NCBI GenBank assembly: GCA_900551865.1
Contig: URXV01000003.1
Span: forward strand, 1 to 64,000
Reading direction: 5' to 3'
DNA: 64,000 bases
DNA from: an uncultured Rickettsiales bacterium
GTDB taxonomy: Bacteria > Pseudomonadota > Alphaproteobacteria > RF32 > CAG-239
Below, in pieces: positions 40,842-48,891 of the stretch. Within the stretch, counting starts at the first letter, position 1; every line of letters starts with the position of its first letter. The notes beneath the pieces are model-generated. The model did no database searches, was not told the origin of the DNA, and worked only from the letters and a program-made list of their open reading frames with translations. The translations under genes were made by a program, and so were the position numbers.

Positions 40842-41291
40842 ATGTATAGAAAAATTATAGGGCTGGCTGTCTTGCCGTTTTTGCTGGCAGGTTGTGCCGA
40901 CAACATCAATTCCGACCATTATAATACCAATCAGGCCGGGAAGGTTTCAACGGTTTCCCAGTGCACGGTATTGAGCGTGCGCCAGGTCGGCGTCAACAGC
41001 GATTCGGGAGCGGGTACGCTTATCGGCGGCATAGCCGGCGGCGTAGCCGGTTCAACCATCGGCGGCGGCAGCACCGCACATACGCTGGGAGCGGTTGGCG
41101 GTGCATTGCTCGGTGGTCTTGTTGGTGATGCCGCGGAAAAAGGGCTGAGTTCCCAGACCGGCTTGGAATATATCGTCAAACTGGACAACGGTCAGGTAAT
41201 CAGTGTGACACAGGGAACGGGGCAGGCGCTCGGCGTCGGCCAGCGTTGTCTGGTATTGTTTGGCAATACGACCCGCATTATTGCCCAGTAA
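40842..41291 (+). CDS. Glycine-zipper outer membrane lipoprotein (SlyB/Pcp-like)
   Basis: A protein of 149 residues. The lipoprotein signal peptide MYRKIIGLAVLPFLLAGC has lipobox LAGC. A Gly-rich double transmembrane-like region (GAGTLIGGIAGGVAGSTIGGG and GAVGGALLGGLVGDAAEKG, ~58-105) is the glycine-zipper 2TM domain. A C-terminal beta domain (YIVKLDNGQVISVTQGTGQALGVGQRCLVLFG) completes the SlyB pattern. It is probably anchored in the outer membrane and structural. ATG 40842 is eight bases after AGGAG, and ATG 40836 is too close. The GT2 gene follows 3 bp later. Confidence 0.88.
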   Translation: MYRKIIGLAVLPFLLAGCADNINSDHYNTNQAGKVSTVSQCTVLSVRQVGVNSDSGAGTLIGGIAGGVAGSTIGGGSTAHTLGAVGGALLGGLVGDAAEKGLSSQTGLEYIVKLDNGQVISVTQGTGQALGVGQRCLVLFGNTTRIIAQ

Positions 41292-41294
41292 AAT

Positions 41295-42188
41295 ATGAAA
41301 AAGCGCCTGATAGCAATCGTCTTTGTTCTGATTGCCGCGTTCGGCGTGTTATGTTACGGCAGCAGATACCGCCGGCAGAAAACGCCGGCGGTATCTGTGG
41401 TTATGCTTACCTATCAGCGGGCAGAAATGCTGCCGCAGGCGATAGAGAGCATTTTGTCACAGACTTTTTCTGATTTTGAATTTATCATCATAAACGACGG
41501 TTCATCGGACAACACCGACGAAGTTGTCGCCCGCTGTGATGACCCTCGTGTTCGCTATTATCGCAATGACCGTAACCGGGGAATTGCTTTTTCCCGCAAC
41601 CGTGCCGCAGCGTTGGCACGCGGAAAATATGTTATGATAATGGACGACGATGACAAAAGCCTGCCGACCCGGATGGGTGCGCAGGTGTCGTTTCTGGAAA
41701 GCCACCCGGAAATAGCAGCTGTTGCCGGGCAGATAAAAGGGCTGCCGCGCATTCCGCAAAATCATGACGAAATCGCCGCCGGGCTGATACAGTATAACAA
41801 TTTCGGCAATGCCAACGTGATGTACCGCCGCGATTTTGCCGCAAAACATAATATCCGTTATGACGAGGGGCTGAAAGCGTCCGAAGACTGGGACTTCTGG
41901 TTGCAGATTCTGTTTGCGGGCGGGAAACTGGCGGCGTTGCCCGAGGACGTATTGGAAAGGAACGGCGCCAGCACAAAATATTACGGCATCAGTTACGAGG
42001 AAGCCAATGCTGCCGTCCGCAAAAAAATTGGCAAAGCCTTTCTGCCGGAAAAACCGGATGCGTTTTATGCCGCCGACAGTTGCGGTAAATTAAAACTCAT
42101 CTCTGAAAAGAATATCTTTTCCCCGGTTTTTACGCAAAAGCTTTTTGATATCAACTGTCCTGCCGCGGCGTCTCCAGCAGTTCGCTGA
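41295..42188 (+). CDS. GT2 family glycosyltransferase with N-terminal anchor
   Basis: A protein of 297 residues. The hydrophobic anchor (~5-21, with KKR before and RYRR after) is followed by the GT-A domain: VSVVMLTYQRAEMLPQAIESILSQTFSDFEFIIINDGSSDNTDEVV (~33-79), RGIAFSRNRAAALARGKYVMIMDDDD (~94-119) with the DxD metal site, and GLKASEDWDFWLQILFAGG (~200), where the ED is the usual catalytic base. Acceptor unknown. Its 3' end overlaps the convergent second sirtuin gene by 38 bp. There is no SD, so translation may be coupled to the lipoprotein gene ending 3 bp before. Confidence 0.85.
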   Translation: MKKRLIAIVFVLIAAFGVLCYGSRYRRQKTPAVSVVMLTYQRAEMLPQAIESILSQTFSDFEFIIINDGSSDNTDEVVARCDDPRVRYYRNDRNRGIAFSRNRAAALARGKYVMIMDDDDKSLPTRMGAQVSFLESHPEIAAVAGQIKGLPRIPQNHDEIAAGLIQYNNFGNANVMYRRDFAAKHNIRYDEGLKASEDWDFWLQILFAGGKLAALPEDVLERNGASTKYYGISYEEANAAVRKKIGKAFLPEKPDAFYAADSCGKLKLISEKNIFSPVFTQKLFDINCPAAASPAVR

Positions 42189-42873
42189 CAAATTGCGGCA
42201 GCGTATCGCCGGCCTTGCCCATAATATGCCTGTCAAAATAGAAGTTGTTTGACGTCGGCTCAAGATTAAATTCAAGTGTATCAGCCCCATAATACTTGGC
42301 TGTCTGCACAAATCCGGCTGCCGGATAAACCACTCCGGACGTTCCCACGGATACGAACAGGTCCGATGTGCTTAAAAGCCTTTCCACCTTATCCATATAC
42401 AAGAGATTTTCGCCGAAGAAAACGATATTGGGCTTCATCATTCCCATAATATGGCAGTTTTCGCAAACCGTTTCCGAGGTAACGTCGCCCCAGGTTTCCA
42501 GAACGTGCCCGCAGTTCATGCAGACAGCCTGGTTTATTTGCCCGTGGATATGGATGACGTTTTTGCTTTTGGCTTTTTCATGTAAGATGTCGATGTTTTG
42601 CGTTATGATATGAATTTCGCCCGGATACTCCTGCTGCAACCGTGTAATTGCCAGATGTCCGGCGTTGGGCTTCGCGTTCCACAGTTCAGGTTTCATGTTG
42701 TTATAAAAATCGTGGACGTAATCTTGGTTGCGATAATATGCTTCAATTGTTGCCACATCTTCAACACGGTGGTTGTTCCACAGCCCGTTTTCGCTTCTGA
42801 ACGTGGCGAGGCCGGATTCGGCGGAAATTCCCGCCCCGGTTAAAAACGTGATTTTTTTATACGTTTTGCGCAT
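42151..42873 (-). CDS. SIR2 family NAD-dependent protein deacylase, paralogue 2
   Basis: A protein of 240 residues, clearly homologous to the sirtuin at 38788. FLTGAGISAESGLATFRSENGLWN (~9-32), TQNIDILHEKA (~91), the catalytic His in IHIHGQ (~106) and four zinc Cys (CMNC, CENC) are present. The CobB Y-x-x-R position reads FYNNMK, so the Arg that selects succinyl-lysine is missing and deacetylase preference is likely. The start is ATG 42873 with AAGGAAAA upstream. Unlike paralogue 1 it has no structured leader. The convergent overlap with the GT2 gene could cause transcript interference. Confidence 0.9.
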   Translation of the reverse strand: MRKTYKKITFLTGAGISAESGLATFRSENGLWNNHRVEDVATIEAYYRNQDYVHDFYNNMKPELWNAKPNAGHLAITRLQQEYPGEIHIITQNIDILHEKAKSKNVIHIHGQINQAVCMNCGHVLETWGDVTSETVCENCHIMGMMKPNIVFFGENLLYMDKVERLLSTSDLFVSVGTSGVVYPAAGFVQTAKYYGADTLEFNLEPTSNNFYFDRHIMGKAGDTLPQFVSELLETPRQDS

Positions 42874-42965
42874 TTTTTTCCTTAAATCTTTTCTTAAACA
42901 ATTTAAGATATATGTAACACAAAACGTTTGGTTAGCAACCTTTTTATGAAACGGAGAACAAAATT

Positions 42966-43730
42966 ATGTGTTGCAACGGAATTCTCGCCCTGTTGGCGCT
43001 CATTATCGGTTTTATGGCTATTGTTTATCTTTTGTATCAGGTATATTCCTATATCCGCTGTGGTTGCGGGAGATACGGGCCGTTTGTGTCTTCGTACGGA
43101 AAAATCAAAGAAGACATCTTGGAAGAAGCCAGAAAAGTACTGAGAAAAGCCGGCCGTCCGCTAAAAGTAACCGACTTGGGCTGCGGCAGCGGAGCTTTGC
43201 TCCTGCCGTTGGCAAAAGAATTTCCCGAACATCAGTTTACCGGCTACGAGTGGGATATCGTTCCCCTGACGATGGGAAAGATTAAAGCTTCCGGGCTGAA
43301 AAACATTACTTTTGTCAAAGGGGATTATATGCAACAGTCCTATGCCGATATGGACTTAATCCTCTGCTATGTGCTGAAAGTAACCGGTGAACCGTTGGGC
43401 AAAAAATTAGCTCAGGAAATTAAAAAGGACTGCATTGTTATTTCCGAAATGTTTCCTCTGGCGCATTTACATGAAATCAAACAGATAGAATCTTCTATTT
43501 ATGGCGTGCCTGAAAAAATTTACGTTTATCAAAAGCCTCATTCTCAGAAAGATGTAGCTCAATCCCGGAAATCCGCGCCGCAAGCTCGTAAGATTAAATC
43601 CCGGCCGGAAAAATCCGTACCGCACAACGGCAAGACCAAATCTCAGTCGAAAAAATCCGCGCCCCGGGCTGGAAAGAAACTGTCCGGCACAGGCAGATCC
43701 AAAACCTCCAGATCCAAAACCCAAAAGTAA
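42966..43730 (+). CDS. Membrane-anchored SAM methyltransferase (FAM173/ATPSC-KMT-like)
   Basis: A protein of 254 residues. An N-terminal helix (~5-26) is followed by GPFVSSYGKIKEDILEEA (~38), the pre-domain segment typical of the FAM173 group. The SAM site is VTDLGCGSGALLLPLAKEF (~67-85) with the acidic end of strand 2 in GYEWD (~93). The later FVKGDYMQQSYADMDLILCYV fits as well. FAM173 proteins methylate lysines of membrane complexes such as the ATP synthase c-ring, so a membrane-protein substrate is suggested. From ~180 a Lys/Arg/Ser-rich tail with repeated KSxPxxxK units is added. Confidence 0.7.
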   Translation: MCCNGILALLALIIGFMAIVYLLYQVYSYIRCGCGRYGPFVSSYGKIKEDILEEARKVLRKAGRPLKVTDLGCGSGALLLPLAKEFPEHQFTGYEWDIVPLTMGKIKASGLKNITFVKGDYMQQSYADMDLILCYVLKVTGEPLGKKLAQEIKKDCIVISEMFPLAHLHEIKQIESSIYGVPEKIYVYQKPHSQKDVAQSRKSAPQARKIKSRPEKSVPHNGKTKSQSKKSAPRAGKKLSGTGRSKTSRSKTQK

Positions 43731-43741
43731 GGAAAAGAAAA

Positions 43742-44077
43742 ATGTCTCGAAAAACTTGTTTTATGATTTTTATTGCCGCCGTTACCATAATTTTGGTGTC
43801 ATATGTTATAAAATTTTCTCCGGTAACCGGGGTGGTGTCTTCTGTTTTTGCCGCAATGCAGAATCCGTATCTGGCGGTCTCTGCCGTTGTTGTTTCCCTG
43901 CTGCTGGCAAAACAGCGCTATTATTGGCTGCTGATACTGGGCTGCGCTGTTCTTGCTGCCGTTCTGATACAGCTTTTTGTTGTTGGAGGCGCCCTCGCTG
44001 CAGCAGTATTGCTGTATAAGATTGCGGCATTTGTCGTTTATGCATATTTGATTATGCTGATGCGTTTTATGCTTTAG
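43742..44077 (+). CDS. Small four-helix membrane protein
   Basis: A protein of 111 residues, almost entirely hydrophobic, with predicted helices at ~7-24, ~38-55, ~57-80 and ~85-108. No family recognised and no conserved polar residues stand out. The start has AAGGAAAAG upstream. It is 11 bp downstream of the methyltransferase gene and ends at a terminator, so both form one unit. It could be the membrane partner or substrate of the methyltransferase, but this is only positional inference. Confidence 0.6.
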   Translation: MSRKTCFMIFIAAVTIILVSYVIKFSPVTGVVSSVFAAMQNPYLAVSAVVVSLLLAKQRYYWLLILGCAVLAAVLIQLFVVGGALAAAVLLYKIAAFVVYAYLIMLMRFML

Positions 44078-44080
44078 GAA

Positions 44081-44113
44081 AAAAGCCGCCCGTAAAACGG
44101 CGGCATATTTTTT
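44081..44113 (+). terminator. Rho-independent terminator
   Basis: GCCGCC / GGCGGC stem with an 8-nt loop, then ATATTTTTTG. Confidence 0.75.
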
Positions 44114-44150
44114 GTCGGGGTGCGGATTATATTTTCTTTTCATAAATTTG

Positions 44151-44179
44151 TTTACATTTAAAACAAAATGGCTTAAACT
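44151..44179 (+). promoter_or_regulatory. Promoter of asnS
   Basis: TTTACA (44151-44156), 17 bp, TAAACT (44174-44179), 47 bp before the start codon. Confidence 0.45.
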
Positions 44180-44226
44180 CCTTTCTGCTTTAAAAACAAG
44201 ATTTAACTGATGGGGAATTATTTAAA

Positions 44227-45615
44227 ATGTTAAGAAGAACTAAAATTGTTGATTTGCTGAAGTCGGACACGACTAAACCGCAGGTGTTGGCAAAAGGCTG
44301 GGTCAGAACCAGACGTGATGCCAAAGATTTTTCATTTATTGAACTAAACGACGGATCCTGCCTGAAAAATTTACAAATCATCGCTCATAATAATCTCCCC
44401 AATTATAATGAAGTAAAAAGTTTGTCTACCGGTTCGTCCGTTGCCGTAACCGGCGCTTTGGTAGAGTCGCAGGGCGGCAGCCAGAAATACGAAGTCGTTG
44501 CCGATAAAATCGAAATTTACAGTCTGGCGCCGGAAGATTTTCCGCTGCAAAAGAAAAAACATTCCGACGAATACCTGCGCACGATTGCCCATCTGCGCCC
44601 GCGCACCAACAAATACGGTGCCGCTTTCCGCGTCCGGTCGGCGTTGGCGTATGCTATTCATAAGTTTTTTCAGGAACGCGGGTTTAAATATGTCCATACC
44701 CCGCTGATAACTGGTTCCGACTGTGAAGGTGCCGGGGAGATGTTTCAGGTAACGACGCTGGATTTGAAAAATCCTCCGCTGTTGCCTGACGGAAAAATTG
44801 ATTACGGCCAGGATTTCTTTGGCAAACCCGCGCACTTGACTGTGTCCGGACAATTGAACGGCGAAATGTATGCCTGTGCTCTGGGAGACATTTATACGTT
44901 CGGCCCGACGTTCCGTGCCGAAAACTCCAATACCGCGCGCCATGCCGCCGAATTCTGGATGATTGAGCCGGAAATGGCTTTTGCCGATATTCATGACGAT
45001 ATGGATTTGGCTGAAGATATGGTTCGTTTTTGCGTAACCGACGTTATGGAACAATGCGCCGATGATATTGAACTGTTCGCCAAATTCGTCGATCCGGCGC
45101 TGATGGAAACGCTGAACAATATCAAAAACAACAGCTTTGCCCGCATTACCTATACCGAAGCTATCGAAATTATGCAAAAGTCGGGCAAAAAATTTGAATA
45201 TGCCCCGGAATACGGGATTGATATGCAGACCGAGCATGAACGTTTTCTGGCGGAAGAACATTTCAAGCGTCCGGTAATTGTCCGCGACTATCCGAAAGAA
45301 ATTAAGGCTTTCTATATGCGGATGAACGATGATAACAAGACCGTAGCCGCTATGGATGTTTTGGTTCCGAGGATTGGCGAGCTGATTGGCGGTTCGCAGC
45401 GTGAAGAACGGTATGAGCTGTTGAAAAAGCGGATAGAAGAACTTGGAATGCACGAAGAAGATTACGCCTGGTACCTGGATTCGCGCAAATACGGTTCGGT
45501 GCCGCACGCCGGGTTCGGGCTGGGATTTGAACGGATGATGATGCTGTTGACCGGTATTGCCAATATCCGTGACGTTATTCCGTTTCCGCGGACGCCTAAA
45601 TCGCTTAACTTTTAG
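44227..45615 (+). CDS. asnS: Asparagine--tRNA ligase
   Basis: A 462-residue class IIb synthetase charging tRNA-Asn. The N-terminal OB-fold (VLAKGWVRTRRDAKDFSFIELNDGSCLKNLQII, ~20-52) binds the anticodon. The catalytic core has motif 1 around FFQERGFKYVHTPLITGSDCEGAGEMFQV (~141-170), motif 2 FGPTFRAENSNTARHAAEFWMIEPEMAF (~224-251) and motif 3 GFGLGFERMMMLLTGIANIRDVIPFPR (~430-456). The AsnRS type is supported by the insertion at DLKNPPLLPDGKIDYGQDFFG. Its presence suggests direct asparaginylation rather than only the GatCAB route. It is monocistronic. Confidence 0.95.
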   Translation: MLRRTKIVDLLKSDTTKPQVLAKGWVRTRRDAKDFSFIELNDGSCLKNLQIIAHNNLPNYNEVKSLSTGSSVAVTGALVESQGGSQKYEVVADKIEIYSLAPEDFPLQKKKHSDEYLRTIAHLRPRTNKYGAAFRVRSALAYAIHKFFQERGFKYVHTPLITGSDCEGAGEMFQVTTLDLKNPPLLPDGKIDYGQDFFGKPAHLTVSGQLNGEMYACALGDIYTFGPTFRAENSNTARHAAEFWMIEPEMAFADIHDDMDLAEDMVRFCVTDVMEQCADDIELFAKFVDPALMETLNNIKNNSFARITYTEAIEIMQKSGKKFEYAPEYGIDMQTEHERFLAEEHFKRPVIVRDYPKEIKAFYMRMNDDNKTVAAMDVLVPRIGELIGGSQREERYELLKKRIEELGMHEEDYAWYLDSRKYGSVPHAGFGLGFERMMMLLTGIANIRDVIPFPRTPKSLNF

Positions 45616-45695
45616 ATGAGCCGTATTCGGATAAAGGCATGACTGTTGAACGTGCCTTATTCCGAAAAATGGCTTAACCTTAGGGAGATAAAGCT

Positions 45696-46259
45696 ATGCA
45701 GAAAATCTTTGGCCGGGCAGTGCAGCCGTTGTTGCCGCAAAAGGTCTTGTCCGTTGCAATTGTTACGGTTGCCTTTTGTATTTGTGCCGCGGCTTCCCCT
45801 GTTGCCGCATCGGCGGAGGACGGGGACAAGCAGCCGGCAGAAGTCTTTACGCACAAGGTAGAAAAAAAGCTGCTGCCGTTGCCGGATTGTAAAGACGCCG
45901 GGCTTCTTGGCGCGGTCAAAGATTTTGTTGCCGGGTTTTATGCCGGAAATGCCGATAAAAATGCAGCGTTTCGCCGCCGCCGCCATTTTATAACCCATAA
46001 TCTGGCAGAATTTTCCCGAGAAAATATTGCCAATTATAAAACAGAAGCGGCTCGCCCCGTATCGGATATTATTATTGACCTGAAAGTTAATAAAAATATC
46101 TTGGAAGAAAATATGCTTCTCTGTAAAAATCAAAGCCCTTATAAGGATCCCGGAAACGTTTATATTCTGGTGTATCCCGAAGATGACGGCTATAAGGTGC
46201 ATCTGATAAACCTGGATGCAAAAGGGGAAGATGTTTCCTTCTTTTATAAAAAGGCTTGA
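45696..46259 (+). CDS. Unknown exported protein
   Basis: A protein of 187 residues. A long signal peptide (VLSVAIVTVAFCICAAASPVAASA, cleavage near residue 40) is followed by a soluble alpha/beta domain with VKDFVAGFYAGNADKNAAFRRRRHFITHNLAEFSRENI (~70-107) and VYILVYPEDDGYKVHLINLDAKG (~155-178). I do not recognise it. The charged helix followed by strands resembles a cystatin/NTF2-like fold, but that is a guess. AGGGAG lies upstream of the ATG. It sits alone between asnS and rpoH. Confidence 0.65.
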   Translation: MQKIFGRAVQPLLPQKVLSVAIVTVAFCICAAASPVAASAEDGDKQPAEVFTHKVEKKLLPLPDCKDAGLLGAVKDFVAGFYAGNADKNAAFRRRRHFITHNLAEFSRENIANYKTEAARPVSDIIIDLKVNKNILEENMLLCKNQSPYKDPGNVYILVYPEDDGYKVHLINLDAKGEDVSFFYKKA

Positions 46260-46369
46260 TTTTGCCCGGCGGATACCCTAAATAAATTCCGTCGCCCCAA
46301 AAAATCTGCGGGGCGTACCGCCGGCGGCGCAACCGTCTGGATACAAAAAGAAGTCTGTTAGGAATAAGT

Positions 46370-47266
46370 ATGAGCGAACATAAAGATTTAATCGTTGTAA
46401 AACCGAAATCCCAACTGCCTATGGTGATTGAGGAAAACGGGATTTATGCTTATCTTGAACAGATAAAAAAATTCCCGGTGCTGACCGAAGATGAAGAAAA
46501 AAAACTGATAACCGACTTTCAGACCAAAGGCGATTTGCTGGCCGCCCAAAAGCTGATTACCTCACATTTGCGCCTGGCTGCCAAGATTGCGCTGACCTAC
46601 CGCCGTTACGGGCTGCCGATGTCTGATGTTATTTCCGAGGCCAATCTGGGGTTGATGCAGGCGGTTAAAAAATTCGATATGGATAAGAAAGTTCGGTTGG
46701 CAACGTATGCGATATGGTGGATAAAAGCTGCGGTCAACGATTACATCCTGCGTTCTTGGTCTTTGGTCAAAATCGGCACGGTTGCGGCGCAGAAAAAACT
46801 GTTTTATAACCTGAGCCGGATAAAAGCCCGCTTGGGGTTATATGAAAATAAGGAACTTGAGCCGAAAGTGGTCAAGGCCATTGCACATGAACTGATGGTT
46901 GATGAAAAGGACGTTACCGAAATGAACCGCCGTATCGGCGGCGACAGTTCCCTGAACGTCAGTGTCGGCGATGACGAAGACGGTCATGAAAAAATCGATA
47001 TGATTGTTGACCGTCGGGAAAATATTGAAGCCAAAATATCGGCACGGCAGGAGCAGGCGTATAAAGCCAGAATTTTGGCTCAGTGTATGAAAAAACTGGA
47101 TGAACGCGAACAGTATATCATTAAAAACCGGATGCTGACCGAAAACCCGAGCACGTTGGATGACATTGGAACTCATTTCAACATCAGTCGTGAACGGGTG
47201 CGGCAGATTGAAAAGAAGGCTTTCGATAAGCTTTCTTCCGAAGTAAAAAAGGCAATGGCGGCATAA
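46370..47266 (+). CDS. rpoH: RNA polymerase sigma-32 (heat-shock) factor
   Basis: A sigma-70 family factor of 298 residues. Region 2 has LITSHLRLAAKIALTYRRYGLPMSDVISEANLGLMQAVKKFD and VRLATYAIWWIKAAVNDYILRSW (~65-130). The RpoH box appears as AAQKKLFYNLSRIKARLG (~142-159), diagnostic of sigma-32 over the housekeeping factor. Region 4 ends with the helix-turn-helix TLDDIGTHFNISRERVRQIEKKAFDKL (~263-289). The size fits RpoH (~290). The start has TAGGAAT upstream. Thermosensing mRNA structure cannot be judged by eye. Confidence 0.93.
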   Translation: MSEHKDLIVVKPKSQLPMVIEENGIYAYLEQIKKFPVLTEDEEKKLITDFQTKGDLLAAQKLITSHLRLAAKIALTYRRYGLPMSDVISEANLGLMQAVKKFDMDKKVRLATYAIWWIKAAVNDYILRSWSLVKIGTVAAQKKLFYNLSRIKARLGLYENKELEPKVVKAIAHELMVDEKDVTEMNRRIGGDSSLNVSVGDDEDGHEKIDMIVDRRENIEAKISARQEQAYKARILAQCMKKLDEREQYIIKNRMLTENPSTLDDIGTHFNISRERVRQIEKKAFDKLSSEVKKAMAA

Positions 47267-47296
47267 GGCTGCATTTCCGTTGTCGGAAGTTTGAGA

Positions 47297-48163
47297 ATGG
47301 ACAGGCAATTGCATAACACAGCCAAGGCATCAGCCGAAAAAGGCAAGAAGGCGGCATCGCTGCGGGAAGAATTGGTCATGGCATTGACGGCAGCGAAAAT
47401 TCCGTCGCCGCGTTTGGAAGCCGGCATAATTTTGCGGTATGCCGTACCAGGATATCCTGAAATGACGGCAACGGAGGCTGCTCAGGCTCGTCAGATGCTT
47501 GCGCGGCGTCTCCGCCATGAACCGCTGGATAAGATAATCGGAGAGCGCGAGTTCTATAAATCGGTGTTTATGGTAAATAATGCAGTGCTGACTCCCCGCC
47601 CGGATACGGAAATTTTGGTGGAAGAAGCGTTGAAAAGAATTAATCCCGAAAAAAAATGCCGGATTCTGGATTTGGGAACCGGATCAGGATGTATCCTGCT
47701 GTCGTTGCTTAAGGAATGCCCTCTGGCAGAAGGAACCGGGGTGGATGTTTCTCCGGAAGCGCTTGCTGTTGCGCGGGAAAATGCTGCAAGGCTCGGCGTT
47801 TCCGGCAGATGCTCTTTTGTAAATCAGAGCTGGTCGGACTGGAAACCCGAAAATGAAAAATGGGACATGATAGTCTCCAATCCGCCGTATATCCCGCGCG
47901 GCGATATAGCCGGGCTGGAGGCGGAAGTAAAAGATTATGATCCGCATTTGGCGCTGGACGGCGGCGAAGACGGTTATGGCTGCTATCGGGAAATTGCCGG
48001 CCTTGTGTCTTTAATTTTGCAAAAGGGCGGTTATATCTTGTTGGAAAGCGGAATGGGGCAGGCTGAGGATATTAAGCGCATTTTTTCGGCTCAGGGGTTG
48101 GAAACAGTTGCCGTAATCCCGGATTTGGCCGGCATAAACAGATGTGTGATACTAAAAAAATAA
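47297..48163 (+). CDS. prmC: Release factor glutamine methyltransferase
   Basis: A 288-residue HemK-type enzyme that methylates the Gln of the GGQ motif in RF1 and RF2. The N-terminal helical domain (~20-90) ends with KIIGEREFYKSVFMVNNAVLTPRPDTEILVEEAL (~80-113). The SAM site is ILDLGTGSGCILLSLLKE (~122), and the catalytic motif MIVSNPPYIPRGDI (~194) contains NPPY. ATG 47297 follows GGAAG and is preferred over TTG 47291. It lies 30 bp after rpoH and before the DUF4167 gene, as in many alphaproteobacteria. Confidence 0.95.
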   Translation: MDRQLHNTAKASAEKGKKAASLREELVMALTAAKIPSPRLEAGIILRYAVPGYPEMTATEAAQARQMLARRLRHEPLDKIIGEREFYKSVFMVNNAVLTPRPDTEILVEEALKRINPEKKCRILDLGTGSGCILLSLLKECPLAEGTGVDVSPEALAVARENAARLGVSGRCSFVNQSWSDWKPENEKWDMIVSNPPYIPRGDIAGLEAEVKDYDPHLALDGGEDGYGCYREIAGLVSLILQKGGYILLESGMGQAEDIKRIFSAQGLETVAVIPDLAGINRCVILKK

Positions 48164-48299
48164 GTTGCAAAAATAATTTTTAGCCTCTAATATCCGTTCT
48201 GTATTTGACGCGCGGTTTCATGTTGGGCGCGTTAGCCATTTCCTTTTTGAATGTAATGAATTGACAGGGTTTAAAACTCTGTCGTGATTGTGGGAATAT

Positions 48300-48854
48300 A
48301 TGAAAAAGCAAAATAACAGATTTCGCAATAATGGTAACAATAACAACGGTTACACATTGAACTACAAATTTGACAGCGTAAGCATAGCCGGAAAAATAAG
48401 TGGTACCGCGCTGGACTTGATTCGCCGCTATAACGACCTGGCCAAAGAGGCTCAGAGCTGCGGCAATTATGTCGATATGGAAATTTATCGCCAGTATGCC
48501 GAACACTATCGCAAAATTGTAACGGACATCAACGAGCGGCGCCAGGCACGCCAGGACGGGCAAAACCGTCAGGACGAGAAAAACCTTTCTGAGAATTCCG
48601 AAACACAGGGAACTTCAGATGTGGAAGAAGGCAATAATGGAACGTCGGCCGCGCCGGTCGAACCTGTGCCCGAAGCCAACGGATATGTTGAAACGCTTCC
48701 CGCTCAGGAAAGTCCTGCCGCCAAAAGTTTTCAGGTGGTTGAAATCTCAGCTGAAAAAGCGGAAATTCCGGCAGAGGCAAAACCCAAACGTGTTGTCCGG
48801 CGCAGGGTTTCAGCCCCGCGCAAAACTTCAGAAAAGGCTGCGGCGGAAGGTTAG
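48300..48854 (+). CDS. DUF4167 domain protein
   Basis: A protein of 184 residues. A basic Asn-rich start (MKKQNNRFRNNGNNNNGYTLNYKFDS) leads into the conserved DUF4167 helix region KISGTALDLIRRYNDLAKEAQSCGNYVDMEIYRQYAEHYRKIVTDI (~30-75). After that it is disordered and acidic, ending in a basic tail (KPKRVVRRRVSAPRKT). DUF4167 genes commonly follow prmC in alphaproteobacteria and may bind RNA, though their function is unknown. ATG 48300 is chosen. An imperfect 21-bp palindrome at 48263-48283 lies upstream. Confidence 0.85.
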   Translation: MKKQNNRFRNNGNNNNGYTLNYKFDSVSIAGKISGTALDLIRRYNDLAKEAQSCGNYVDMEIYRQYAEHYRKIVTDINERRQARQDGQNRQDEKNLSENSETQGTSDVEEGNNGTSAAPVEPVPEANGYVETLPAQESPAAKSFQVVEISAEKAEIPAEAKPKRVVRRRVSAPRKTSEKAAAEG

Positions 48855-48891
48855 CCTGTTTTATTAAAATATGCAGATAAGGAGAAAATAT

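Noticed and set aside
44371..45507. 378-codon minus-strand frame
   Set aside because: Antisense to asnS, which is unambiguous.
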